Source of the DNA: Halichoerus grypus | Taxonomy: Eukaryota; Chordata; Mammalia; Carnivora; Phocidae | Reading direction: 5' to 3' | Length of the DNA: 64,000 nt | Assembly (NCBI RefSeq): GCF_964656455.1 | Contig: NC_135718.1 | Location: 126,457,093 to 126,521,092 of the forward strand | Part shown: in pieces, positions 53,837 through 64,000 of the stretch | Layout of the letters: the number at the start of each line of letters is the position of its first letter | Numbering within the stretch: the first letter of the stretch is position 1 | Made by a program: the position numbers and the translations under genes | The notes under the pieces: generated by a model | Databases searched by the model: none | Seen by the model: the letters and a program-made list of their open reading frames with translations, nothing else | Told to the model about the DNA's origin: nothing

Positions 53837-56394
53837 AGTTTTTATTATCAAAAAAATGTATTTTACATGGCTAAAAAATAAATATTAATTTCTAGAATTC
53901 TGCCATGAGTGCCCCGTCCTAAGAAATGCCTAATCGGGCTCTGGGCCATCAGACTTTTCCTACAAAGGTACATAGAACCTTTTATTCTTTTTGTCTTTGG
54001 TTTGTATGTCACATCTGCCCTTCTCCCTACCTGTCTTTAACCTAAGGTGGTGATCAAGGTTGCTCAGTTAAAAGTCTCCCCATGTGGAACCTGCCCTGAC
54101 CTGCCCCATGAATTAGAAGGCCCACATCCTGACAAGGTCAATGTCAGAGTCACTATGGCCTGATGTGGTGGATTCCAAGATCCAAGATCACAAGCTTTTA
54201 TCAGGAAAAAACTTTTGCGCCTAAACTCTCAACTTATGTATATTTATTCATCTATAAATTATATACAACTACAGGTCCCAAATCCTCGTTCAAAATCCTC
54301 AGAACCAAATGTGCTTCTGAATTTTTCTAATTTTGGCAAGGTAATAAAGTACATACACCATACATTAGGCAACATTCCCAATGGAGGGTCTAGGGCAGCA
54401 TCCCATGGTGGAACACATCAAGACTTGGGCAGAGAATGTCTGATTTTCTGATGACTTGCACTCGTTGTGCTAAATAAGAGCTATAAATAACCACATCTCA
54501 ATTCAGGTCAGTTCAGGCTGAGTCACCAAATGAATTACAAAATAACTTCTGGACATCAGGGATGTGCATAAGGGATGGTGAACCTTTACTACTACGTTAG
54601 GTATGGAATAAAACATATGCAAAAAAACTAGATAAGAGGGGGATGAAATAAAAATAGAAAAGGAGACTCCCGTTTTCCTTTTGTATGCCCACAGTTGCAC
54701 ACACTTCATTTTGGAGACCAGTAGGTGCTAGCAGACCCACTGATGTTGAGTAAGGCTACAAGGGTTTATGGACAGTTGAAAACTACCTAAGCAGAATGAC
54801 TCAGCTTCAGGACACTGAGCTACTGAACAAGTTCCACAGTTCTTCTTCCTCTGCCTACAGAAAATGCAAAACTTGGCATCATCTATAGCTACCAGCCAAT
54901 GCTCAAGCCAGCCCTTCCAGAGCTCTGCCTCCTTAAGGATAGCCAGCGCCTTTGTAGGTGGACTTACTTATTATCAGGAAGAAAGAAAGGCGGCCATGAC
55001 TTGTACAGAAACACAGTGAATTGAAGAAAACCATTTCTTTGCCGAAGGCATTTGCTTATTAGTGATTGGGGAACACATTAACATTGTTTAAATTTTGTGT
55101 TTGTGAAAACTCTTCCAAGGGACTAGGATTCACACCGATCTTATTTCACTGGAACTGACCCCGTTTGACCATTTCTGGTAGTAATATTTTAGTACGAGTC
55201 AATAATCTATTTCTCGGAGTGACCTCTGTTACCCCCAAGGGGCCAGGTGAATTGAGGAGCAAAAAAGGCTGAAGCACACGGATAAAGTGTATGTTGCGTG
55301 CTTGAAATCCTCAGTGAAGTAAGTTTAAAATCGTAACATAAAGCACTTTCCACAAAGAGCTACCATTCATCATAAATGGTTCTTCCCTCAGTCTGATGGT
55401 CGCTCTTCTTCACAGTTTTTTTTAATGAGAAGACCCATAGGAGGCCAAATGAATGATTAGTGATGTCAGGGAACACCTAGCCGACTCCTAAGTGTTATAA
55501 TTTCCTTTCCTCTAAATTTTTCCTTTGGCTTATATTTATCGAGCTTCCACCAGGACCATAAGGACAGAGCTTTTCCCATCAACGATTGTTATCCCAGAGA
55601 CAACACTAGAAACTCAAGCAGACAGCAGACTCTACCCACCCTCCGCCCCTCGCCCCTCGTCCCCCATCCCTCCAGTTTCCACCCCATGTAGGGCTCTGCG
55701 CCAGATGGGACAAAAAAAGAATTTTTGTGGATTAATGCAGAAAGTTTTAAGAAGTTCACACCAGCTGTGTTCTTATTCATAAGTACCTCAGTTTGACACT
55801 CGCAAGTACCAATTAAAGTAGCGATATTACCAAAGCTGTTTTAACTCTAGTCAATATTACATGCCCGGAGGAATTCTCCTTGCATATAATTTGTGCTTAC
55901 TTAATGTCAGCATTTATAAAAATGTCCTGAGCCTCTTTTTGTTTTCAACAAAGAAAGGCTTTTTACACCCAGAATTTTGAGATTCCCAGGAGGACTGATC
56001 AATGTCAGGCCCAAGTACAAAAACTGTCCAAATTACAAACTGTCCTAAAAAGCGATGAATATGGAGATCTAAATTCTCTAACTAAATTTCTCCTAGAAAA
56101 ACAGTGAGATCGATTGATATCCATCTTTGCCTCCACTGTGAAATGTATTTCTTAGCTTATATTTTTGTCTCTCATTCATGTCATAGATTTAGCAAAAAAA
56201 ATTCCTCACAGCGTAAAGACAATGTCTGATTTGAACTGGATGGCCCAGGAGAATCAGAGTTAGCACGCCTCTTCAAAATATCAGACGCATTCCAACCACA
56301 TTTCCAATAAGTAATTCAGTCCCTTCCACTAACACACAGATGTACAAATAACATAAGTCATCTCGTCCATAGTGGTGCCTTGAATTCTGGAGTC
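53837..56394. other. Long interval without recognised repeat
   Basis: 2.5 kb mostly unique-looking. A short CCAAGAT repeat lies near 54174-54186. CT/C-rich stretch at 55625-55685. No supported coding exon; the 85-codon frame at 55525-55782 has no family. Confidence 0.4.
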
Positions 56395-57338
56395 ACCTGT
56401 CCAACAGAACTACACCAGCCACATACATAATTTAAAATTTCTTATAGCCACATTAAAAAAAAAAAGGTCAAAAGGAACAGATGAAATTTTACCACTGTAT
56501 TTTATTGAATCCAAAATATTATTTCAACATGGGATTTCTATTAAAAATTATTCATGAAATATTTTATGATTTTTTATGCTAAGTCTTGAAAATCTATTGT
56601 GTATTTTACACTCACAGCCTGTCTTGATTTGAACTATAAATTTGCATCAGAAATGATGAATATGTATTTAGGTTTCATAAAAACCTAAAGATGAAAATGT
56701 AGATTCACATACTCAAGTTGTTCAGAACGATACTTGAAAGGTTTTCATTAAAAGACTCGAGTTACCGGTTTTTTTAACTTTAATTTTTTAATTTTTAATT
56801 TAAATTCAATTTAATTAACATATGGTGTGTTATTAGTTTCAGGGATAGAGTTTAGTGATTCATCAGTTGCATATAACACCCAGCGCTCATTACATCAAGT
56901 GCCGTCCTTAGTGCCCATCACTCAGTTACCCCATTCCCCCACCCACTTCCCCTCCAGCAACCCTGTTTGTTTCCTAAAGTTGAGTCTCTTATGGTTTGTC
57001 TCCCTCTCTGATTTTGTCTTATTTTATTTTTCCTTCCTTTCCCCTATGCTCCTCTATTTTGTTTCTTAAATTCCACAGATGAGTGAAATCATATGATATT
57101 TGTCTTTCTCTGACTGACTTATTTCACTTAGCATAATACCCTCTAGTTCCATTCACATCATTGCAAATGGCAAAATTTCTTCTTTTTGATGGCTGAGTAA
57201 TATTCCATTGTATATATATATATATATACCACATCTTCTTCATCCACTAATTAAAACTTAAAATTCCGTTTTCTAGTCACAACAGCTACTTTTTAAGTGC
57301 CCAATGACCTCATGTGGCTAGCAGGTTCTAGCAGATTG
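56395..57338 (+). mobile_element. Ancient DNA-transposon fossil (hAT-like), split by L1
   Basis: Left part: 'ctgtccaacagaactacacc', 'cttatagccacattaaaaaa', 'gtattttacactcacagcct'. After the L1 it resumes 'gtgcccaatgacctcatgtg' and 'gattgaacacagcag'. The ends resemble inverted repeats of an old non-autonomous element I recognise by pattern, but the family name is not secure. Confidence 0.55.
56765..57253 (-). mobile_element. L1 3' end, 5'-truncated
   Basis: Antisense: 'ttaattaacatatggtgtgt', 'cccagcgctcattacatcaa', 'atgagtgaaatcatatgata', 'gatggctgagtaatattcca', plus (TA)n at 57212-57229. No clear duplication found. Confidence 0.88.
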
Positions 57339-57353
57339 AACACAGCAGTTCTA

Positions 57354-57547
57354 GGGGCACCTGGGTGGCTCAGTTGGTTAAGCAACTGCCTTCAGCTAGC
57401 ATCATGATCCCAGGGTCCTGGGATCGAGCCCTGAGTCCCTCTACAGGGAGCCTGCTTCTCCCTCTTCCTCTGCCTGCTGCTCCCCCTGCTTGTGCTCTCT
57501 CTCTGTCAAATAAATAAATAAAATCTTAAAAAAAAAAACAACAAAAG
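57354..57547 (+). mobile_element. CAN SINE, full length
   Basis: Flanks AACACAGCAGTTCTA (57339-57353) and AACATAGCAGTTCCA (57548-57562) differ at two bases. Inserted at the end of the hAT-like fossil. Confidence 0.95.
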
Positions 57548-57764
57548 AACATAGCAGTTCCAGAGGAATACGTGATAGACTGGCAGGCCAGTGAGTGACA
57601 TCAATCCTCTCCTTCACCTTAGGATTCTTCATCCTGGCAGCCAATCCAGAGTTGCTCATGTCCTTCACTCCTGAGAGAAATTCCCAGTGATCATGTTTAC
57701 TGGGGGGATATTTGTGGGGATGCCTTCCAACGGCACCATACAATGTCCCCTTAGCAGACGCCCT

Positions 57765-58290
57765 CTCAGTCAGGGTTTGATCAGGAAGTAGAACCACTAT
57801 GAGTATTATAGACGGAGGGATTTATTACAAGACATAAACATTACACAGTTGGGGTGGGCAGTGAAAGGTCAGGGAGATGTCACTAACCAGCCCTCCTGAA
57901 GCACTGGCAGAGGGGGACAGTCGGGGCTCACAGGGCACTCTAGAAAGCCAGACACCTCTAGTTCCTAGAGTCAGGTGTAAAGGGGAGCTGGTGGAGAATC
58001 CCAGAAGGCCACTCTCGCTGCTGTGGTGGACCTGGAACTGTTCTTGTCCTCACGGCCATTTGGAGGACACAGGAGCTAGATGTGGAATGGAGGAGGACAA
58101 GCACGAGCTCCACCTGTCCCTCACTGCATCTGACTCTGCTGACCTATTGAGAGTAAAAGCTGTTGGTTCATTCTTACCTTGTAAATCATGCACCACTTTC
58201 TTTCAGCCAGTTCCAAGCTGGGGAATCTAGGGAAAGGGTTGCTGGAAATCAAAGGTCCAGTTTAGCCAAGATGATACAGCACCAAACCAC
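57765..58290 (+). repeat. Ancient LTR-like repeat, family unresolved
   Basis: 'cagtcagggtttgatcagga', 'agtagaaccactatgagtat' and 'ggagggatttattacaagac' start an order recalled from an old dispersed mammalian repeat. The overlapping 117-codon frame (57877-58230) is therefore not taken as a gene. Confidence 0.4.
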
Positions 58291-58779
58291 CACAGACTCT
58301 ACGACGTTTTTCTCAGCTCTCAAGACAGAGTAAAGTATTTCTTCCAAGGAAATAGTTTGCTTTTGTCTCATGCACACCGTGAATCATTGAAGTGAGTTCT
58401 TTTCTCTCTTAGACTGCTAGGAAGCTCCGAGCTCAATTTGCAGACTACTTCTGGCAAGTGTGTGGGTGTATGACACATGCATTTTGCATGCTAATCTCCC
58501 AGCTTTATTTTATTTTTTCTAGTTGCCCCTTCTTCCTTCATTTATTCATTTTATACCGTGGTGTATATTTGTACAAGTTTTTGACAGGGAAGCATATAAA
58601 TAAATGGATGGGCGGATACGTACAGAGAGACGGACAGATGAATGGCTGGATCTGACCACAGCCTCCTCCCACTTTGTGACCACTGGGGCTCCAGTCCTCC
58701 CCCTGGAAGCATGGCTGGTTCCTTTGGATATTTCAGGACTGCTGGGCCTAAAATGGAGCCCCTCCCACGGGCACATTTA
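58291..58779. other. Interval without assignable feature
   Basis: Includes a degenerate GGATGGAC-type simple stretch (58595-58650). Confidence 0.35.
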
Positions 58780-59005
58780 CTCTTTACTCTCTGTTATTAT
58801 CATGCTCTTTCCTTCACAACTCTTACCACAACCTGAATAACACATCCAATTATTTCCAATTATTTATCTCTCCCACCTCAAAAGGACGGAAACTCCCTGA
58901 GGGCAGGGACCTTGCCTATCTTGTTGACTGCTGACTACCTAGAACTAACACAAAGTTGGTTCTCAATACCTATGTGATGAACAAATTATGAATGAATAAG
59001 CAACT
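58780..59005 (+). repeat. L2 LINE 3' end
   Basis: 'aactccctgagggcagggac' plus CTTGCCTATCTTGTTGAC, then 'ggttctcaatacctatgtga' and GAATGAATAAG. Confidence 0.8.
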
Positions 59006-59169
59006 GGTCAATTAATACATAGATATTCAATGTTTATTTTAAAATAACCTATACTATGATGTTCTATCTCAAATGACTCACCACTAATAATTTTTTTAAA
59101 AGGAGCTTGGGGGCAGGGAATGGGTCTTGGAAGGAGGGGGAGGACCATGTTCAGTCTATTTTACTTTTT

Positions 59170-59287
59170 TTTTTTTTTTTAAGATTTTATTTTTAAGTAA
59201 TCTCTACACCCAACATGGGGCTCAAACTCATCACCACGAGATCAAGAGCCGCATGTGCTACCAATTGGGCCAGCCAGGTGCCCCCAA
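59170..59287 (-). mobile_element. Old short-form CAN SINE
   Basis: Perfect 15-base duplication TCTATTTTACTTTTT at 59155-59169 and 59288-59302. The head ends GCCAGGTGCCCC. The tRNA-like part is diverged. Confidence 0.93.
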
Positions 59288-59302
59288 TCTATTTTACTTT
59301 TT

Positions 59303-59767
59303 AAAATAGTTTAGGCAAATAGTTTCTCCTACCTCCTCTTACCAGACAAAGAGTTGTCAGGGTTTTTGTGAACATATATGCTTATACCATTATTCCATTC
59401 TTCTACTGAGTGTGAGGAATACTGGGTTTATTGGGGGTTTATTTTAGAGCTACTTGTCCCCAACCTGTACTGTTGGGGCCAGTCCCAACCCCATCCAATT
59501 CTTTTAACAGAGAAATCAAAAGCGGAGTATGAGGAACCTGGAAATTCTTTCATGAATAGCGTATGCCATTCACATCAATCTTTTTTTAAGGAAATTTTAA
59601 TATTCCTTTTCTTTATTGGAATGATAGAAGTCAAGGTCTCCAGAAGTTTCTAGCAATTCTCCCAAGAAGGTTAGTGCCTGTTTTTAATTGGATTTAACTT
59701 TCACATTAGATGTTGCCCTGACCCATGTGTCTATCACAAAATAAAGAGTCTGAGAATATTTGTATTA
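59303..59767. other. Interval without assignable feature
   Basis: The 91-codon frame at 59378-59653 shows no family. Confidence 0.35.
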
Positions 59768-59782
59768 AGATCAACAAGTTTA

Positions 59783-59977
59783 GGGGTGCCTGGGTGGCTC
59801 AGTCGTTGGGCGTCTGCCTTCGGCTCAGGTCATGATCCCAGGGTGCTGGGATAGAGCCCCGTATAGGGCTCAATGCTGGGTAGGAGGCCTGCTTCTCCCT
59901 CTCCCACTCCCCCTGCTTGTGTTCCCTCTCTCGCTGTGTCTCTGTCGAATAAATAGGTCTTTTAAAAAAAAAAAAAA
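59783..59977 (+). mobile_element. CAN SINE, full length, young type
   Basis: Flanks AGATCAACAAGTTTA (59768-59782) and AGATCAACGAGTTTA (59978-59992) differ at one base. Slight internal damage (GGGATAGAGCCCC in the B-box region). Confidence 0.96.
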
Positions 59978-60039
59978 AGATCAACGAGTTTAAAAAATCA
60001 TTTAAAAATGTATCTGTAAAAGCATTTAAAAAATAGTAT

Positions 60040-60292
60040 GATTTTATTAGTATGGGGTTCCTAGAATGGTCAAATTAAAGAGACAGAAATTAGAATGGTA
60101 GTTGCCAGGGGCTGGGGGGAAGAAAGAATAGAAGTTAGTGTTTAATGGGGACAGAGCTTCAGTTTGGGACAATGAGGAAGTTCTGGAGATGGACAGTGGT
60201 GATGGTTGTTTAACAATGTGAATGTACTTCATGCACCTAAAAATGGTTAAAATGGTAAATCTATGCAATGTATATTTTACCACAAAAAAAGT
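60040..60292 (+). mobile_element. Old L1 3' UTR fragment
   Basis: 'gaatggtagttgccaggggc' then 'acagtggtgatggttgttta' and 'ttcatgcacctaaaaatggt' form a classic L1M 3' end. Confidence 0.75.
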
Positions 60293-60360
60293 GGGTAGTT
60301 AGTGAGTCTGCCTCAGTACACAAAGGTACTACTCAGCAGAATTAGACAGGACTGCCTTTG

Positions 60361-60871
60361 TACTACTGAATACTGGATAGTCACCCCAAATAGATATCAT
60401 GTCCCAATCCCCGGAACTTGTGCATGTGACTGTGTATTGGCAAAATGGACTTTGCAGATGTGACTAAATGAAGGATTTGAGATGGGGAGATAATCCTGTG
60501 TGGACTCCAAATGTAATAACAAGCATTCTTATAAGAGGGAGGTAAAGGGAAATTTGACACAGAAGAGAAGAAAGCCATGTGACCGAAGAAGAAGGAAGCA
60601 AAGTCAGAGAGAGTGGATGCTCTCCTGCTGGTTTTGAAGATGGAGGAAGGGGACATGAGCCAAGGAATGCAGCTCTAGAAGCTGGAAAGGGAAAGGAAAT
60701 GGATTTTGTCTTAGAGCCTTGGAGAAAGCAGAACTCTGCTGGCACATTGATTTTGGTCCAGTGAAACTGATTTCAGACTGTGACCTCCAGAACTGTAAGA
60801 GGATAAATATGTATTGTTTTTAACAAACCAAGTTTGTGGTACTTTGTTACAGTAGCCCTAGGAAACTAATC
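60361..60871 (+). repeat. MaLR-type LTR (MLT1-like), near complete
   Basis: Solo LTR: 'gtcccaatccccggaacttg', 'actttgcagatgtgactaaa', 'gacctccagaactgtaagag', 'ggtactttgttacagtagcc', ending CCTAGGAAACTAATCC. Internal viral sequence is absent. Confidence 0.85.
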
Positions 60872-60889
60872 CATATATATATGGTGCCC

Positions 60890-61015
60890 ATATGTTTACA
60901 TAATAAATGTCTTTTTTGGCAATACAGTATTATTAACCACAGTCACAGCACTGCAAATGCTGTACATCCCATGACTTATTTATTTTATAACTGGAAGGTT
61001 GTACCTTATATTTTA
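60890..61015 (+). mobile_element. Old L1 fragment
   Basis: 'cagtattattaaccacagtc' then 'ttattttataactggaaggt' and 'tgtaccttat': an internal 3' UTR piece of an L1MA-like element. Confidence 0.6.
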
Positions 61016-61181
61016 ATAATAAACTAAGAGTAAGACTATATTTGTGACACAAAATGCCTTATATATGAGGCACATTATCATTTTTTACCTTAGAAAGCTT
61101 TTTTTTATAGGTATTATCTTAAGTGGTATTGGTATCTCTGAATTACAATGAAAATAATTCTATTTGAAATTTCAATATTTA

Positions 61182-61392
61182 GGGGCGCCTGGGTGGCTCA
61201 GTCGTTAAGTGTCTGCCTTCGGCTCAGGTCGTGATCCCGGGGTCCTGGGATCGAGCCCCGCATCGGGCTCCCTGCTCAGTGGGGAGCCTGCTTCTCCCTC
61301 TCCCACTCCCCCTGCTTGTGTTCCCTCTCTTGCTGTTGCTGTCTCTCTCTCTGTGTCAGATGAATAAATAAAATCTTTAAAAAAATTTTTTT
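61182..61392 (+). mobile_element. CAN SINE, full length, young type
   Basis: Perfect 12-base duplication TTTCAATATTTA at 61170-61181 and 61393-61404. The sequence is close to the apparent consensus, with an extra 'TTGCTG' near 61335. Confidence 0.97.
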
Positions 61393-61404
61393 TTTCAATA
61401 TTTA

Positions 61405-62227
61405 AAATGCTCAGGAAAAACCTACCAGAAGCAAACGACTCCTACCTGCTTATCACCTAAAATATTCCTAAATATCCCCCAAAGCACTAAAAACCAAAAT
61501 CAGATTTTCCTTTAGTGGAGGAGGTGAACAGAATATACTTAAACTCCCTTAAATTTACATTCATTCTGGGTATAGAACATGCACTTAGGTTAGAACAGCT
61601 TCTAAGACTAGGGAACATTAAGTGAACAGAAGTTTAGTTCCTGGAGAAGGGCCTAATACCCTCCTAAACCTTGAAAAGCAACAGGAAATCCATCCTAAAT
61701 CACTGTGAGAATCCCCAGCACCGAAGACATCCTTCAAGCCTACTGAGTATTCTCCATGTAAGTCATTGATTCCTTCATGGAAATTTTAAATGATAATATT
61801 TCAAAGACGGCTAAAGCTTTCAATTTACCTGAATATTATTTAATGATAATATTTCAAAGACGGCTAAAGCTTTCAATTTACCTGAATTGTAAATTGTTAT
61901 GCACTTACACTTGTCAAGTTCATATTTCCAAGTGGCGACCACTGGTGCAAACCCAAAATGTGGTCTACGCAGTCACTGACTTCCTTCAATGCTTCTGGCG
62001 CCATGTTTCACTCATCGGTGGAAGGTCTCTTCTACGTCCTCTGTAGAGGAGTTGCTGAACCAGAAGACCACTCCTTCCTCCAAGCTCTGTGGCTCCGCTG
62101 GGAAGCCAACATGGCGATTGCATAGATAGGTGTGAAATGTTTATATTCAACAGAGAAGCTAATAAATAATATGAAGGGTCTCTATTAAATCATTACCCTG
62201 CAGATTTTATCTCCTAATATCACTCAA
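61405..62227. other. Interval with a perfect tandem duplication
   Basis: Unique-looking DNA apart from the 46-base duplication listed separately. Confidence 0.4.
61789..61887 (+). repeat. 46-base perfect duplication, period 53
   Basis: 61789-61834 and 61842-61887 are identical (begin AATGATAATATTTCAAAGAC, end TTACCTGAAT), separated by ATTATTT. With no substitution in 46 bases, the event is recent or the region is homogenised. Confidence 0.97.
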
Positions 62228-63115
62228 ATATGTCCCCCTCTCTCCATTTCCATGCTCATCACTCTAGTCTGTTACCATCATTTCACACCTGGTTTATTGC
62301 AAGATTCCCCCTTACTGATCTCCTTTCACTGCTGCCCCAACCCCCCCGCCCTTGGGCCCCTGCTCAGTCCATTCTCCATTCAACAGCCTGAACTCTCTGT
62401 ACTAAAGGCTAACCTGATCATATCACCCATTCCATGTCCTACTTAAAACCCTTCAGTGACTTTCTCATTGTTCTCAGTAGTAAGATCAAAATCCTTAGCA
62501 AGGCCCATAGGGCCCTCCACAGCTGACCCTTCCACTGCACCATTTCATCTCATCCCAGGAGCTCTCTACCCATGGATACCTTTCAGATGCCCAGATGTGC
62601 CATGCTCGCACCTATTCCAAGGCCCTTCCTCATGATGCTCCCTCAACCCGAGGGCTTGGATTCAGCCACCACCCCCACTTTTTGCTGGGCTAGTTGCCAA
62701 CAAGAGAGGAACTGTGAGGACTCAACAGTCCATATTTTTAAAGCCTTCACAGCAGGATCCACTAACAAGTGAGCTCTGTTGAAATATTTATTATTGGTAT
62801 TACCAGAAGTATTATTATCACTCATCCTTTAGATCTCACTTCCAGACCTTCAGACCTTCAGTTTAGGTCAGGTTTTCTTGTTTATGCACCCACAGAACTG
62901 TTTTCATAGCAGACCTTCAGACCTTCAGTTTAGGTCAGGTTTTCTTGTTTATGCACCCACAGAACTGTGTTCAAGGGACTTTACCTCAATTAATAATTAT
63001 GCAATTTATTTATATGGCCATTTAAGTCCATCCTCCTCATTAAGCTTTAAAGTTTAAGAGCTCAGGAGCTATGCTTTTTATTACTTATATCCATGGTGCC
63101 TGGCCCTGATGAAGG
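62228..63115 (+). repeat. L2 LINE fragment
   Basis: Sense: 'gctaacctgatcatatcacc', 'aacccttcagtgactttctc', 'caaggcccatagggccctcc', 'tagatctcacttcc', and the end 'atggtgcctggccctgatga'. It contains the 59-base duplication at 62843-62968. Confidence 0.75.
62843..62968 (+). repeat. 59-base perfect duplication inside L2, period 67
   Basis: 62843-62901 and 62910-62968 are identical (begin CAGACCTTCAGACCTTCAG, end CCCACAGAACTGT), separated by TTTCATAG. Each copy itself begins with a doubled AGACCTTC. Confidence 0.97.
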
Positions 63116-63195
63116 TTTAATATGATATGTGTGTATAAATGCATAGTACTATATTATAAAAAGTGATTAGACTAATTTAAAATATAGTCTTATTT

Positions 63196-63365
63196 GAATG
63201 TCTGGGTAGCTCAGTGGGTTAAGCATCCGACTCTTGATTTCGGCTCAGGTCATGATCTCAGGGCTATGATGAGATCGAGTCCCACATCGTGGAGCCTGCT
63301 TAAGATTCTCTCTCTCCCTTTCCCTCTGTTCCTCCTCCCCTCTGTCTCTCTCAAAAAAATATAAA
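63196..63365 (+). mobile_element. Old CAN SINE with (GA)/(GATATA) tail
   Basis: Diverged head 'gaatgtctgggtagctcagt', body 'ggagcctgcttaagattctc', tail continuing into GAGAGAGAGA and a (GATATA)n run at 63381-63405. No clear duplication. Confidence 0.88.
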
Positions 63366-63380
63366 GAGAGAGAGATGATT

Positions 63381-63405
63381 AGATATAGATATAGATATAG
63401 ATAGA
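63381..63405 (+). repeat. (GATATA)n microsatellite
   Basis: About four units directly downstream of a SINE tail. Confidence 0.85.
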
Positions 63406-63479
63406 GTCGTCTTATGCGGACTCTGTGGTATATACAAAATTCTCTCAGAGGAGCCCTGGGAGAGGACCATCAGACACAA

Positions 63480-63860
63480 TTAATTTAGTCAGCTCTTGTC
63501 ACCATAATGCTATAGAACAAACTCAGTGCCCTATGACAACTGAGTTTGAGGGGTCTAGGCTAGGCTCAGCTAAGTGCCTCTTCTGTAGGCACAGATCACC
63601 TGCACTTGGCTGTTGTTGGGTACAACCCTGTTCCACATATCTCTCATCCTCCCCAGATGCACGGTCACCTGGAGTGTGTACTGCTCAGAGTGGGTCTCTG
63701 AAGCACAAGATCCAAGTCCAGTGTGCAGGCACATGTAAGGCTCCAGCTGATGGCACATTTACTACCAATCCTTTGGCCAAAGCAAGTCACACGGCCAAGT
63801 CCACTATCAATGAAATGGAGAAGTATACTCTGCCCGTGGTAGGGGATCCCCCGAGGAGGG
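63480..63860 (+). repeat. Probable old LTR-like repeat
   Basis: 'caccataatgctatagaaca' and 'cctttggccaaagcaagtca' plus CACGGCCAAGTCC recall an old mammalian dispersed repeat ('attggccaaagcaagtcacatggcc'-like). This would explain the 150-codon plus-strand frame (63425-63877), which shows no protein family. Name not secure. Confidence 0.45.
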
Positions 63861-64000
63861 GATCAAGTGTTAGCTGAACGATGATTTAGACTATTACAGA
63901 TGGTCACGCTTTAGAGCGATTGGGTCTAAGGTAAAGTGAGAACCCAGTGCCACCCAGCTTGGGGAGACTTACAATTACGATGCTTCTGTGAACAGAGAAA

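Noticed and set aside
63425..63877. 150-codon plus-strand open frame
   Set aside because: Overlaps a probable old LTR-like repeat and starts just after a SINE tail. No protein family recognised.
1..64000. CRISPR arrays, operons, phage or bacterial signals
   Set aside because: Nothing of the kind is present. Repeat content and composition are those of a mammalian nuclear genome.

Overview
The window is mammalian nuclear DNA from a carnivoran. About thirty copies of the tRNA-derived CAN SINE (SINEC) are present on both strands, with a 'gcgcctgggtggctcag' head, a Pol III B-box-like 'gggatcgagcccc', a CT-rich body and an A-rich tail. The subtype, with CCCGCATCGGGCTCC in the body and a TCAAATAAATAAATAAAATC end, resembles SINEs I associate with arctoid carnivores (bears, seals, mustelids) rather than the dog or cat subfamilies. 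That narrower placement is recall, not a search. Carnivore-type L1 3' ends and older mammalian repeats (MIR, L2, MaLR-type LTRs, hAT fossils) fit the same picture.

I find no convincing protein-coding gene, RNA gene, CpG-island promoter or bacterial-type feature. All long open frames are short or fall in repeats. The only coding candidate is a 102-base exon-like segment on the minus strand at 341-442, which I could not assign to a protein. The window is therefore intergenic or deep intronic.

Layout: 0-41 kb is repeat-rich, with a SINE roughly every 1.8 kb, many L2 and MIR fossils, and several insertions nested inside others. 41.7-53.4 kb holds one SINE and one L1 end, with long non-repetitive stretches that look like vertebrate conserved non-coding DNA (blocks near 43.7-44.7, 45.4-47.0, 50.9-51.8 and 52.4-52.9 kb). 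53.5-64 kb returns to dense repeats and carries two perfect short tandem duplications at 61.8 and 62.9 kb.

The most interesting objects are: a roughly 146-base near-symmetric palindrome made of three tandem AT-rich hairpins (30.7 kb), flanked by TA as a Tc1/mariner-type MITE would be; the SINE-poor block of possible enhancers; a strong CTCF-like site at 25.67 kb; and two 'tail-only' retrotransposition scars, where a target-site duplication surrounds nothing but an A-rich tail (19.6 and 41.7 kb).
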